From the NCBI GenBank assembly GCA_024508935.1, contig JANINW010000011.1:167571-231570 (forward strand): a stretch of 64,000 bases of DNA. Direction: 5' to 3'. The notes beneath the pieces were generated by a model. It made no database searches, had not been told where the DNA came from, and saw only the letters and a list, made by a program, of their open reading frames with translations. This DNA is from Flavipsychrobacter sp. Lineage in GTDB: Bacteria; Bacteroidota; Bacteroidia; Chitinophagales; Chitinophagaceae. A program made the translations under genes and the position numbers. Below, in pieces: positions 48,793 through 58,828 of the stretch. The stretch's first letter is position 1; each line of letters begins with the position of its first letter.

Positions 48793-50718
48793 TTAATATG
48801 CTCCGCCAACTTTCCTGTTATTCAGAGCCTTAATAGTGGATGCAGGAAGTTTGTCCGGTGCTTTTTCAAAATTTATTTTTTCATTCAGGCTGCCTATAAA
48901 AGCAATTAGCTTACTTTTCTCCGGTTGGGTAAGATGGAGTGAATCTGACGATAAAGTTTGGTTAGGAACCTGCAAACCCTTACCTGCTCCTCCGCCTGTG
49001 TTATAAAACTCTATTACCTGCTCCATAGTTTTAAATACACCGTTATGCATGTATGGCTTGGTGTACATGCTATTTCTTACCGTGCCGGTACGAAAGGCAT
49101 TTAAGGTTTCAGTTGCAGGATTCACATTATATCGTCCCTGGTCGGGGCTTAGGTGTTTATAAGCAGTGTCTTGCGGTACACCCAATACTTCAAATTCCGA
49201 TCCTATATATGGCGGCTTTACTCCATTAAACTGAGGTACAAAATGACAAGTAGCACATTGCGCTTTGCTCATAAAAATATTGAAGCCCTCTTTCGCTTCT
49301 GTACTTAGTGCCGCATGGTTATTCATTGCCTCATCAAAAGGCGAACTACCATTACTGAATTTGCAATAATAGTAAGTGATGGCTGCAGAAATATGTTCGA
49401 AGCACACTTCTTTTTCCTGTGGGGTATATTTAAGCAGGCGGGTGAACCCTTCTCTATATTCTTTGCAGCTCATTATCTTTTCAAGTATTTCTTTTTCCTC
49501 ACCGCCCATTTCAGCATTACTGGTAATAACCCCTTTGGTTTGGTTTTGAAGACTTATATGTTTTCCATCCAGCATTACCAGGTGGTTATATTCAGCATTT
49601 AAAAGTGTTGGCGTATTTCTTGCCAAATGATTATTATGATCGTAATGCAGTGCCGTAGCTGTATTGGTATCTGTAAAATACTCCGCAGGTTTGTGGCAGG
49701 AAGCGCAACTGCGCAGGTTGTTGCCTGATAATATAGGGTCGTAGAAAAGTAATTTGCCCAACCTGTCTATTTCCGCCAGTGCCGCTGTATCTGTTACACG
49801 TAGGAAAATGCCTTTTGCATTCTGACCGTTATAGACATCTTTGCTGAAAATGGAATTAGCTTTTTTATTTAATGAATAATCTATCATGTTGTGAGATACT
49901 ACATGATATTGGTTGATCATTTGCTGGTTAATTGCATAAAGCGGATTGATATAGTCTTTTATAAAGCTATAGTGGTCGAATTTTGATAGGTCAGTAGGTT
50001 GTGTAAATGTATACTTTACAGCTGCGGCATATAAGTCTAAATACGGTTTGGTGAGCGGAGTAGTTGTATAGTCTTCATTGAAAGCTCTATAGATATTATT
50101 AACTGATGCCATCATGTCTCTCAGCTCAGGTATTACCTGGTTTGCATCGGGGGATTCAAACCCGGTGGTGTATATAGCCGCCAGGTTTAGCAGGTATAGC
50201 CTGTTGCATAGAAAGAAGTGATGGAATGTATTTAGTTCCTGTGTTATTGAATCGGCACTATAAGCTGCTGTTGCAGATAGCGCAGCATTTATAAGAGCCT
50301 TAAGCGAGTCTTTAGATGGATGTTCTTCATCCAGGTATAAAAAAGCAAGTGTCAGACCTGCACCTTCACGTTTATATGGCTTTTCAAATTTTTCAAACAC
50401 TTCTGTTTCCCATTCTACAGGAAGGGGGCCATTCAGCCGTTTGTAAACAGTAGGTTCCAGGTAACGCAGCCAGAAATCGGCACGTTTCAAAACTATTCGA
50501 GCTTGGTTGATATGTTGTTTTATCCTGGCGATAGCTGTCGTATCTTCAAGATTGCTTTCGCTTATTATATCCAGCAATATGCGTTGTTCTGTTTCATAAT
50601 TATTAAGGCCGGTAGCGTATACCGACCTATAGGTTTCAGCGTTATCACTATTCTTGAATGAAATAGTCAGTATGGCAATGGCCAGTATTAGAAACAGTGG
50701 TGTAAATGTTTTATTCAT
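48793..50718 (-). CDS. Di-heme cytochrome c peroxidase (MauG/CcpA-like) with long N-terminal extension
   Basis: Two heme motifs CASCH and CATCH; RNTPTLLNAEYNHLVMLDGK; MHNGVFKTMEQVIEFYNTGG. Confidence 0.92.
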   Translation of the reverse strand: MNKTFTPLFLILAIAILTISFKNSDNAETYRSVYATGLNNYETEQRILLDIISESNLEDTTAIARIKQHINQARIVLKRADFWLRYLEPTVYKRLNGPLPVEWETEVFEKFEKPYKREGAGLTLAFLYLDEEHPSKDSLKALINAALSATAAYSADSITQELNTFHHFFLCNRLYLLNLAAIYTTGFESPDANQVIPELRDMMASVNNIYRAFNEDYTTTPLTKPYLDLYAAAVKYTFTQPTDLSKFDHYSFIKDYINPLYAINQQMINQYHVVSHNMIDYSLNKKANSIFSKDVYNGQNAKGIFLRVTDTAALAEIDRLGKLLFYDPILSGNNLRSCASCHKPAEYFTDTNTATALHYDHNNHLARNTPTLLNAEYNHLVMLDGKHISLQNQTKGVITSNAEMGGEEKEILEKIMSCKEYREGFTRLLKYTPQEKEVCFEHISAAITYYYCKFSNGSSPFDEAMNNHAALSTEAKEGFNIFMSKAQCATCHFVPQFNGVKPPYIGSEFEVLGVPQDTAYKHLSPDQGRYNVNPATETLNAFRTGTVRNSMYTKPYMHNGVFKTMEQVIEFYNTGGGAGKGLQVPNQTLSSDSLHLTQPEKSKLIAFIGSLNEKINFEKAPDKLPASTIKALNNRKVGGAY

Positions 50719-50751
50719 ATCGCGTCGCTCTATCCTTTATTGCTTTTAAAA

Positions 50752-50790
50752 ATTCAACAAGGGTGCGTCCGGAAACGCACCCTGTTGAAT
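50752..50790 (-). terminator. Terminator of the 50811-54560 gene
   Basis: ATTCAACAAGGGTGCG-TCCGGAAA-CGCACCCTGTTGAAT inverted repeat, then T-run on the minus strand. Confidence 0.75.
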
Positions 50791-50810
50791 TCTAATTACC
50801 AGTTGAATGC

Positions 50811-53800
50811 TTAGTGCATCACAACCATTTTTATTTTACTTACATCATTACCGCAAACAACCTGTACGAAATAGATACCATTTTGAAGGGTAGAAGTATT
50901 CAGGTTTATTTGTTGTTCACCGCTGGTAAGGTTCTTTTCGATACCGGAAAGCACCATTTTGCCTTGAACATCATATACCGTAACCACTACATGCTCATCC
51001 TTTTTCAGGTTAACTGCTACGGTAGCAGCATTGCCGGTAGGGTTAGGGTACAGTTTTACAGACGTATATGAACCATTTGTTTTAGAAACATTGGTTGGGT
51101 CTGTACCTAAACCTTGTATAGCAAAATTGTATGCAGACTCATCCTTGTCGTCATTAGCAATGTTTATAGTAGCTGTACGCATACCTATAGCAGTAGGGGC
51201 AAATTGCACCGTAATGCTTTGTGAAGCTGCGGCTGCTATACTTAATGGGAATGTTGGTGCACTAACCAATGTGAATTCGGCTGCATTATTTCCTGAGAAA
51301 GTAATACCTGTTACTTTCAGCGAACCGGCACCCGTATTTTGTATAACGAATGTTTTTGTCTGGTTGTTGCCGGTATTTACATTGCCGAAATCTGTATTGT
51401 TGGCTGCACCAGGCGTAACGTCGTTATTCGCAATATTGATGCTGTTGCCTTGTACATTGATTTCCGGCGATACACCTAAACCTTGCAGTACAAAATCATA
51501 AGGCCTTTCATTAAAGTCATTATTGGCAATTACCATTGTTGCAGTGCGTGCGCCGTCAATAGCCGGGGCAAACTGAACTGTAATGGTTTGTGTGCCATTC
51601 GCACTTATTGTCAGCGGGAAGGTTGGCGGTGTTACCAGGCTGAATTCGCTTGCATTCACACCTGTGAAGCTGATACCTGATACGGTAAGAGCGCCCGGGC
51701 CACCATTTTGAATAACAAATGTTTTGGTTGTACTGCTGCCTGAGTTCACAGAACCGAAATCGGTATTGTCGGTAGTGCTTGGTGTAGCATCACCATCAAC
51801 AATTGTTACGCTATTGCCCTGTACATTGATTTCAGGATTAGCATTATAAGTATCAGGGTTGTACATAGCCAGCAATTGCCCGCCTTCTACTACTTCGCCT
51901 GAGATACCATAGTGTGCCTGGTCGTTAATAAGGAACATGCCAGGGCCTAAGATACCTTGTACGTCTATCTGGCCGGTGGCTTCTTCATCTTGTGTAAGGA
52001 AGTTTGCAGAACCATTCAGGAAACGGGTGGTGTCGTGGCGGCCTACTTGTACCAAAGCATCTGTAGCTATTGTGTACTGCCATGTTTTACCAATGTGTGC
52101 ATTACCACCTACGTCTTCAACCAATATGATATGGCCATAATTATCTATTGCCATATTATCCAGCATTTGCTGTCCTTCCGAACCATCTAATACCGCTGTG
52201 ATAGTACCACCTGCACTAGGGTTGGTAATGTTGTTGAAGCGTACTCTCCACAAACGACTGTTGCTGCCGAATGCATTGGTAGTGTTAAAGTACAGGTCGT
52301 TAGGATTAGAAGGGTCCCATGCTGCATCTTCAGGGCGCAGGAACTGGGTAACACCTATATTGTTACTGTTTGTATTGAGCGTAGTACCGGTCATATTGGT
52401 AACATTACCCAAATCTGCCAGTGTGAATGTGGTATTGGCAGCAGGTACGCTGGCATTTGTTTCTGTCAGTAAACCGGAAACTTTTATACCAAATAATTTA
52501 CCGTTGGTGAGGCCTGCTTTTTCAATTTCAGTACCCGATGTAGTTTTAGCACCTACGTATACATATACCTGGCCTGGTGTTGCATCATCTGTGCCCACAA
52601 CTATGGTAGAGTCACCTGAAGCTGGATTAGCTACCGCATTTTCCCAGGAGAATTTGCCTAAAGCAGGTAATTCATAGCTGGTGCCGGCATTAGGACCTGT
52701 TACTATGTGGGCAAATCCACGGCCTTCATTGCCATTTTCTTCACCGTTCATAAATATACGCTCCTGTGTACCTTTACCCGTAACGCTGTTATAATAAGCA
52801 GACACTTCAGGCATATCTGCAGAGCAGAAACGTGATAGCGCAGCAGATGCAGAAGGGAATGCACTGTTATAAGTAGTATAGCTGTTAGTAACGGGGCTCC
52901 AAAGGTTGATCCTTTGTATCAGGTCCTGGCCGCTTAAAACCGTTAAGTCTGATTTATTGATCACCCATTTTGAAACAAAAGCACCTGTTGAACCGTGTGC
53001 ACGTGCCACACCGGCTGTACCACCAAATTCGTGGTTCATTACAACTGTAAAAGTTCCATTACCATTATCAAATGCGCCCATACCATCCGGTGTACCGCAC
53101 ATTTTATATCCATTTACCACATCACCTGCAGTAATGATAGATGTGAAAGCTACGCCGGCTTTGAATGGTGTAAGATAGGGTGCCTGAGAACTGCTTTGAC
53201 CACTGGTACCCAGCGATAGAGTAGTGCCTATAAAATTGAAATTCTGTAGTTTGTTAGCGCCTTTAAGATTGTATTTAATTACATGGCTCAGGTTGGAAGT
53301 TGCAGTAGCCACACCATTTTCTGATGGTGAAGACTGGCCATAGTCATTATCATTACAAATAACAATTGTACTGTCGTTGATAATAGCAACGCCTTCTGCT
53401 TTGTCCAGCGCTGAAGGCCAGCTGTTAGCAAGCAGGTCCATGAAAAGCGTTTTCTTAACGGGTTTGATATTATTGTTAGCAAGGCCGGTAGAGTCAGTAA
53501 GTGCTTCCAGTGTAACACCGCTGTAAAGACCTGAAGTAACAGCTGTAGCCTGGTTGATATTGATCAGGTACATGCGTTTAATATCTGTTGTGCCGCGTGC
53601 AGCTGCTTCAAGTACCAGGAAGGTGCTGTCGTTAATAGCCGTCAGGTCGCCCAGTTTCCAGTCTTTTAAACGGATCTGGTTCGAACCGGTTCCGATAACA
53701 CCATCATTCAGGTAGGCAAACATGCGCATAGTGTTTGTTACAGGATCTATTTCCAGCAGCCTGTGTACCCTGGTTGCTTCACCAACTGAAGCGGTTGGGT

Positions 53801-54560
53801 ATAACAGCGGGCTTTGTATCATAGCATATATTTTGCCGTTAGGCGCTATGGCAATGCCTTCAAAACCACGGTTGTTCTTACGGTATTTGAACACCGTATC
53901 TATAGCTGCATCAACAGACTGTGCACCCGGTAAATTTGCATAAGGTGTATATCGTTTAATAAGACGCCCGTTTTGGTCCAGTTTCCAGATACTTGGGCCA
54001 CCTTCTTCACACAGCCAGAAGTTGCCATCTTTATCAGCCACTATACCTTCGCAGTCTATACCAAATGTGTCTTTTGCAACAGTCTTCGTGTTGAAATTGG
54101 CACAATCCATTACTGTATCGGTAGACGGTACTTCTGTAGCCGTGCTGCCAAGGCCTGTAGGGTTGATAATACCGGTAGCTCCGGTGCCATTAGGACGTTT
54201 AACTGAAATGGTGCGGAGTATTTGCACAGAATCACCATTCAGGCGTATACGGTGTATTTTCGGGGCATAAGAAGGGAATGCATAGATCTTGTCGTAAGTA
54301 GGGCGGCAACCAGATAAGTTAGCGCTGGCAGCATCAATGTTCACGCCCCTGTCTGAGCATACCCAGAATTCTTTTCCGTTGGTGTTGGGGATAGGGTAGA
54401 TACCGGAAAAACCTGCTTCCCGGAAGTTGATACCCTGGAAGGTGCCGATAGACGGGGATACATAGTTCTTGTAGTCCTGCGCCTGCGTAATCTGAGCATA
54501 GCTCCTGGTACATGACATACCTGCCACAATACCAATACTGGCTAATAAAAATTTTTTCAT
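50811..54560 (-). CDS. Esterase-like phytase/PhoX-like fusion with two choice-of-anchor-D repeats and T9SS type A domain
   Basis: FSGIYPIPNTNGKEFWVCSDRGVN; GTPDGMGAFDNGNGTFTVVMNHEFGG; tandem PEINVQGNS...DFG; C-terminal KLYPNPTGNAATV. Confidence 0.8.
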   Translation of the reverse strand: MKKFLLASIGIVAGMSCTRSYAQITQAQDYKNYVSPSIGTFQGINFREAGFSGIYPIPNTNGKEFWVCSDRGVNIDAASANLSGCRPTYDKIYAFPSYAPKIHRIRLNGDSVQILRTISVKRPNGTGATGIINPTGLGSTATEVPSTDTVMDCANFNTKTVAKDTFGIDCEGIVADKDGNFWLCEEGGPSIWKLDQNGRLIKRYTPYANLPGAQSVDAAIDTVFKYRKNNRGFEGIAIAPNGKIYAMIQSPLLYPTASVGEATRVHRLLEIDPVTNTMRMFAYLNDGVIGTGSNQIRLKDWKLGDLTAINDSTFLVLEAAARGTTDIKRMYLININQATAVTSGLYSGVTLEALTDSTGLANNNIKPVKKTLFMDLLANSWPSALDKAEGVAIINDSTIVICNDNDYGQSSPSENGVATATSNLSHVIKYNLKGANKLQNFNFIGTTLSLGTSGQSSSQAPYLTPFKAGVAFTSIITAGDVVNGYKMCGTPDGMGAFDNGNGTFTVVMNHEFGGTAGVARAHGSTGAFVSKWVINKSDLTVLSGQDLIQRINLWSPVTNSYTTYNSAFPSASAALSRFCSADMPEVSAYYNSVTGKGTQERIFMNGEENGNEGRGFAHIVTGPNAGTSYELPALGKFSWENAVANPASGDSTIVVGTDDATPGQVYVYVGAKTTSGTEIEKAGLTNGKLFGIKVSGLLTETNASVPAANTTFTLADLGNVTNMTGTTLNTNSNNIGVTQFLRPEDAAWDPSNPNDLYFNTTNAFGSNSRLWRVRFNNITNPSAGGTITAVLDGSEGQQMLDNMAIDNYGHIILVEDVGGNAHIGKTWQYTIATDALVQVGRHDTTRFLNGSANFLTQDEEATGQIDVQGILGPGMFLINDQAHYGISGEVVEGGQLLAMYNPDTYNANPEINVQGNSVTIVDGDATPSTTDNTDFGSVNSGSSTTKTFVIQNGGPGALTVSGISFTGVNASEFSLVTPPTFPLTISANGTQTITVQFAPAIDGARTATMVIANNDFNERPYDFVLQGLGVSPEINVQGNSINIANNDVTPGAANNTDFGNVNTGNNQTKTFVIQNTGAGSLKVTGITFSGNNAAEFTLVSAPTFPLSIAAAASQSITVQFAPTAIGMRTATINIANDDKDESAYNFAIQGLGTDPTNVSKTNGSYTSVKLYPNPTGNAATVAVNLKKDEHVVVTVYDVQGKMVLSGIEKNLTSGEQQINLNTSTLQNGIYFVQVVCGNDVSKIKMVVMH
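51108..51837 (-). repeat. Two tandem choice-of-anchor-D-type repeats within the CDS
   Basis: EINVQGNSVTIVDGDATPSTTDNTDFGSVNSG... and EINVQGNSINIANNDVTPGAANNTDFGNVNTG..., about 120 aa each. Confidence 0.85.
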
Positions 54561-54660
54561 AACAATACGTTCCAATGTTTGCTGCGAAAGTAGAAGCAGC
54601 ATGTTTCCATATTGTTAATGAATGATGACTGAATAGTAAACTTTAGGTTAAGACATAAAT

Positions 54661-54690
54661 AAAAAAGCTCCCGAACGGGAGCTTTTTTAT
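54661..54690 (-). terminator. Terminator of the 54709-57129 gene
   Basis: AAAAAAGCTCCCGAACGGGAGCTTTTTT. Confidence 0.85.
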
Positions 54691-54708
54691 TTATGTAGAA
54701 TGTATTAT

Positions 54709-57129
54709 TTATCGTACCAGTACTACTTCACCTTTTTGTTCTATGTCTTTATCTCCACATTTGAAAATGATAGAGTAGAAGTAAACACCCAGGTCCTGAG
54801 GTTTGCCATTGAAGGTACCATCCCAACCGCGACGCTCGTCTGCAGTTTCATATATAGTTTCACCCCAACGGTTCAGTATCCTGAAGCTTTTTACATTATG
54901 CCAGCCTTGTGTAATAGGACGGAATACATCGTTCCTGCTATCATTATTAGGCGTGAAGGCACTTGGGAAGGTAAGTTCGCAACATGGTTTGGTATTGATA
55001 AGGATACTATCTGTGTTCACGCAACCATAATCACCGGTCACTTTCAGTTTTACATAACCGGTAAAGTCTACACGTGCATAAGATACCGGTATATCGCTAT
55101 AGGTATCAAAGAAGCGGGTAGGGCTCCATTCATATTTAGCGCCAGGTATTATTGTGTTAGCTGTCATACGAATGCTGTCGCCGGCACAGTAAACAGATGT
55201 ATTGCTGTAGCCATCTACATGTATTTTAGCATCCGGCAGTGCGTGTACATTCAGGGTATCGTATACTGTATGAGGGCAGCCTGCATCTACTACTGTCAGT
55301 TTTATCACATGTTGTCCGTCTGTAGGCCAGATAACACCGTAAGGACCCTGGTCGGTAGCATAGTGTGTAGTATAGCCACCATCAAAATCCCAATGGAATG
55401 TATCAATAGTCGGCGTAAAATATTGCAGTGAGATGAGTTCTGTACGGCCTATACACATATCTTCTTTTGCAGAGATAATAGCTTCAGGTGTTGGGTTAAC
55501 CTGGATAGGCTGGTAGAATACATCACTCTTACATCCTTTATTAGCTACTGTCAGGTCTATTGTTTGTTTACCCGCGCTATCGAACCGGATAACGATCGGT
55601 GTTTCACCTATATTACTTAATACAGTGGTTCCGCCGTTAGTTGGTACACCCCATTCGAAACCGGCAGCTGAATCTGCACTTCCATAATAGCTGAAATGTA
55701 CAGTATCGCCCTGGCATATTTCGGTTCTGCCCGGTACTATTACACCATTTGGTTTGAACAGCGTTACTACGTCTATTTGAGAACGAGGGCCTTCACAACC
55801 GTCTATTTCCTGTGATACATAATAATCTTCCGTTCCGTGTACGCCGGTTGCAGGTATAGGAGGTACGGTTGATGGATAACCACCGGTCGGATCATAATAC
55901 CAACGCATGTTTTGTCCTATTGCAGTAAGCGGTAAAGCCGCTGCATTCTCACAATAGAAAATAGGTGTGGTTACTTTAGGTGCTGCAGGTTTAGGAGCTG
56001 CAGTAAATACAACTTTTGTTCTCGGGCTCGGACAACCATCTACTACCTGTTGTACATAGTATTCTGCTGAATTAGACGTTGAGGTATTGAAAGTAGGTGT
56101 AATAGGTATTGGAGAACCACCGGTTGGTGTATAGAACCATTGTAAATTCTGTCCTAATACATTCAAGGCTACAAACGGATCATTGATACAATAAGCTGTT
56201 CTGCCGGTAACTACAGGCGGCTTAGGATCGCTCACACCAACTATTACTGTTGTAGGACTAGAAGAATCAGTCATAGGTGTGGTGTACCTGCAAGTGAAGG
56301 CGGTAGGCGTAACGATGTTTTTTACGGTAATACAAACACCAGTATCTATAAAACCACTAGGTCCCCACCAATAATAGGTAGCCTTACCAAAACAAGGATT
56401 AGCGCCTGATGCACATAAAGTTACAGAATCTCCCTTGCAAACAGGGTTAGGAGTAGCACTAACAGCAGGTGCTTCCGGCTTAACTACTTTACCTGTATCA
56501 AATGAGATGTATCCATTAAAGCCGGTCTTGTTACCGTCAACTGATTGTGCTTGGTTCGGGAACACGCCCCAGAAATTAGAAACACCTGCAGAAGTTAATA
56601 TAACTTGGCCTGATGTGTTTGAAAAAGATGTCGGAGTTAACGGAGCGGCTGCACTGTAGCCTCCCGCAATTGAATCTGTCAGCAGAGCAAATCTAAAAGT
56701 ATTGCTTCCACATACAGATGGTGGTATAATGATCTTCAAACCAGAAATGACTGGCGTGATACCGTTTGTAGCGGTTGTGATCGGAAGCCCCGAACCAGCT
56801 AGTGTCCAGTTCGGCGACGAGATAGGAACAGGAGAGCCCGATAAACTGCTGTTAGAATAATATAACGAGTAGGTTTGGCCGTTTTGACTAAAGTCGCCAT
56901 AGTTAGGAATAGTAAGGAACGAATAGTGATAAGACCCCACTTCTGTAAGCATAATAGGAAACGGATAGTTATTGGTCACGCTAAACGTAATGTATGTTGG
57001 TGTGGCCAACAGTACATTGATCCCGGTATATGTTGTTGAAACTGTTTGCGGTACAGCTTGCGCCGAAGCAAAACCTAAAACAGCACATGCGCCCAACAGT
57101 AAATGCTTGATAGATAGCCTTTTTATCAT
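54709..57129 (-). CDS. Large secreted protein with gliding motility-associated C-terminal (T9SS type B) domain
   Basis: CCELTFPSAFTPNNDSRNDVFRPITQGWHNVKSFRILNRWGETIYET...GVYFYSIIFKCGDKDIEQKGEVVLVR; PKD modules. Confidence 0.9.
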   Translation of the reverse strand: MIKRLSIKHLLLGACAVLGFASAQAVPQTVSTTYTGINVLLATPTYITFSVTNNYPFPIMLTEVGSYHYSFLTIPNYGDFSQNGQTYSLYYSNSSLSGSPVPISSPNWTLAGSGLPITTATNGITPVISGLKIIIPPSVCGSNTFRFALLTDSIAGGYSAAAPLTPTSFSNTSGQVILTSAGVSNFWGVFPNQAQSVDGNKTGFNGYISFDTGKVVKPEAPAVSATPNPVCKGDSVTLCASGANPCFGKATYYWWGPSGFIDTGVCITVKNIVTPTAFTCRYTTPMTDSSSPTTVIVGVSDPKPPVVTGRTAYCINDPFVALNVLGQNLQWFYTPTGGSPIPITPTFNTSTSNSAEYYVQQVVDGCPSPRTKVVFTAAPKPAAPKVTTPIFYCENAAALPLTAIGQNMRWYYDPTGGYPSTVPPIPATGVHGTEDYYVSQEIDGCEGPRSQIDVVTLFKPNGVIVPGRTEICQGDTVHFSYYGSADSAAGFEWGVPTNGGTTVLSNIGETPIVIRFDSAGKQTIDLTVANKGCKSDVFYQPIQVNPTPEAIISAKEDMCIGRTELISLQYFTPTIDTFHWDFDGGYTTHYATDQGPYGVIWPTDGQHVIKLTVVDAGCPHTVYDTLNVHALPDAKIHVDGYSNTSVYCAGDSIRMTANTIIPGAKYEWSPTRFFDTYSDIPVSYARVDFTGYVKLKVTGDYGCVNTDSILINTKPCCELTFPSAFTPNNDSRNDVFRPITQGWHNVKSFRILNRWGETIYETADERRGWDGTFNGKPQDLGVYFYSIIFKCGDKDIEQKGEVVLVR

Positions 57130-57355
57130 GGATAAAATGTTTCTAATTAAATAAAATATAGCCTGAGTTAGTAATTCTTTTCAACAATATATAAAACGGC
57201 CTATATAATATAGACAGTCCATTTTTTTTAATAGTTGGGGCAAAACAGAAATTGTTAAAATTCAGTTTTTCCCCAATATTGGTGTTAAAATACGAATAAT
57301 CCTGGTTTGTGCAAACCAAAAGTTAAAAAATCAGCAGATATTTATTGTATGTAAA

Positions 57356-58351
57356 TCATTGTAATGCAACCAGCCATGCCATTGTATCTACGCCATCTGC
57401 AAAATCGTTCAACGACGGTTTTTGGGCTGCCCCGAAGGGTGTCTGCTCTTTAGATACAACACATTGTATATCTGTGCTTTGCAACAGTTCAGCCGTTTTT
57501 GCCTGTTTATCGTCGTAATAGCTGTAATGCAAAACGCTGACAGCCGAGAAGGGCTGTTCATTCTCTACCATCAGCAGGCTGCCATTTGTAAGATAGGGTA
57601 CTTTATTCAGCAGGTAGATGGCCAGGTAATAGTCATAATTATGCTTGTATTTATGGTGCACCATTATATCGTCATAGCGCGAGAATACCTTTAACAGGTG
57701 ATTTATATCATAGCCTTTAGGCAACCATACCTGGGTAACATTCCTGCAGCCAAGCCCAAAATAGGTGAATACATCATCGCTCAGCAGGTTGAGCTGTTCT
57801 TCAGTTTCCGTACCGTCTAATATGGCTACCGAGGTCCTGTTTTTGCGTATGATATGCGGGTATTTACCAAAATATTGTTCAAAATACCTGGCCGTATTAT
57901 TGCTGCCGGTGGCTATATAAGCATCGCAGCCTTTCAGCAGGTCTGCAATTTTTACCTGTTCAGCAACGGTGGGTTCCCATTCTATAAGTTTATTCAATAA
58001 ATGCCTTAGCAAGGCTTCATCTTTAGAAGACAGTTTTAAAACAAGTTTATGGCCGGCTACAAACCCGCACAAAAAATCATGAAAGCCTACCAGGGGAATA
58101 TTTCCTGCCATCACTATACCCACTGTTTTAGCAGCAACGGGCATCTTATACTGGCCGGCCCATTGTTCCAGTTTTTCTTTTTGCAAAAACCCGGTTACAA
58201 TATTACCGGTGGCCATTTCTATATGTTCCGGCGTGAACCATGCATTCAGGCGATTGGCAATATCTTTAGCCTCCTGCCAGCTTTCGTCATTGGCTGCTAT
58301 ATAATTGCCCAGCGCCACCAGTAGTTCTATTCTTCTTTCTAAACTTAGCAT
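57356..58351 (-). CDS. Acyl-CoA reductase (LuxC-like)
   Basis: GIVMAGNIPLVGFHDFLCGFVAGHKLVLKLSSKDE; FGLGCRNVTQVWLPKG. Confidence 0.85.
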   Translation of the reverse strand: MLSLERRIELLVALGNYIAANDESWQEAKDIANRLNAWFTPEHIEMATGNIVTGFLQKEKLEQWAGQYKMPVAAKTVGIVMAGNIPLVGFHDFLCGFVAGHKLVLKLSSKDEALLRHLLNKLIEWEPTVAEQVKIADLLKGCDAYIATGSNNTARYFEQYFGKYPHIIRKNRTSVAILDGTETEEQLNLLSDDVFTYFGLGCRNVTQVWLPKGYDINHLLKVFSRYDDIMVHHKYKHNYDYYLAIYLLNKVPYLTNGSLLMVENEQPFSAVSVLHYSYYDDKQAKTAELLQSTDIQCVVSKEQTPFGAAQKPSLNDFADGVDTMAWLVALQ

Positions 58352-58420
58352 GTATGCCTCTTAGGAATTTTTGTGCGAAATTGTAACTTTGTGCGCACAT
58401 AAACTAAAAAAGACGAGCTC

Positions 58421-58768
58421 ATGGCTATTAAGATAACTGACGAATGTATAAACTGCGGTGCCTGCGAACCCGAATGCCCCAATAATGCCATATATGAAGG
58501 CGGGGTAGAATGGGCTGTTGCAGATGGTACGGCAGTAAAAGGACAATTTGTTTTGATGGATGGCAGCGTTACCGATGCAAATGAACGCCATGCCCCGGTT
58601 GCTGTAGATACATATTATATTACGCCTAATAAGTGTACAGAGTGCCAGGGTTTTCATGAAGAACCACAATGTGCTGCGGTATGCCCGGTAGATTGCTGTG
58701 TGCCTGACGAAATGTACCAGGAAACTGTAGACGAACTGCTTGCTAAAAAAGAAAAACTACACATGTAA
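58421..58768 (+). CDS. 2[4Fe-4S] ferredoxin (Alvin-type spacing)
   Basis: [12 protein letters not shown] and [30 protein letters not shown] promoter-like element upstream. Confidence 0.93.
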   Translation: MAIKITDECINCGACEPECPNNAIYEGGVEWAVADGTAVKGQFVLMDGSVTDANERHAPVAVDTYYITPNKCTECQGFHEEPQCAAVCPVDCCVPDEMYQETVDELLAKKEKLHM

Positions 58769-58783
58769 TTTTAACTATAAAAT

Positions 58784-58815
58784 ATAAGGCCCGTTACATT
58801 GTAACGGGCCTTATT
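58784..58815. terminator. Bidirectional terminator
   Basis: ATAAGGCCCGTTACATTGTAACGGGCCTTAT. Confidence 0.8.
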
Positions 58816-58828
58816 ATTTTATACTTGC

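Noticed and set aside
54700-55431. 243-aa plus-strand ORF opposite the T9SS type B gene
   Set aside because: Starts inside the terminator region and mirrors the sense codons; no independent coding signal.
57303-57318. TGGTTTG-TG-CAAACCA hairpin upstream of the acyl-CoA reductase stop
   Set aside because: Short, no adjacent T-run, lies in an AT-rich intergenic region; cannot distinguish from chance.
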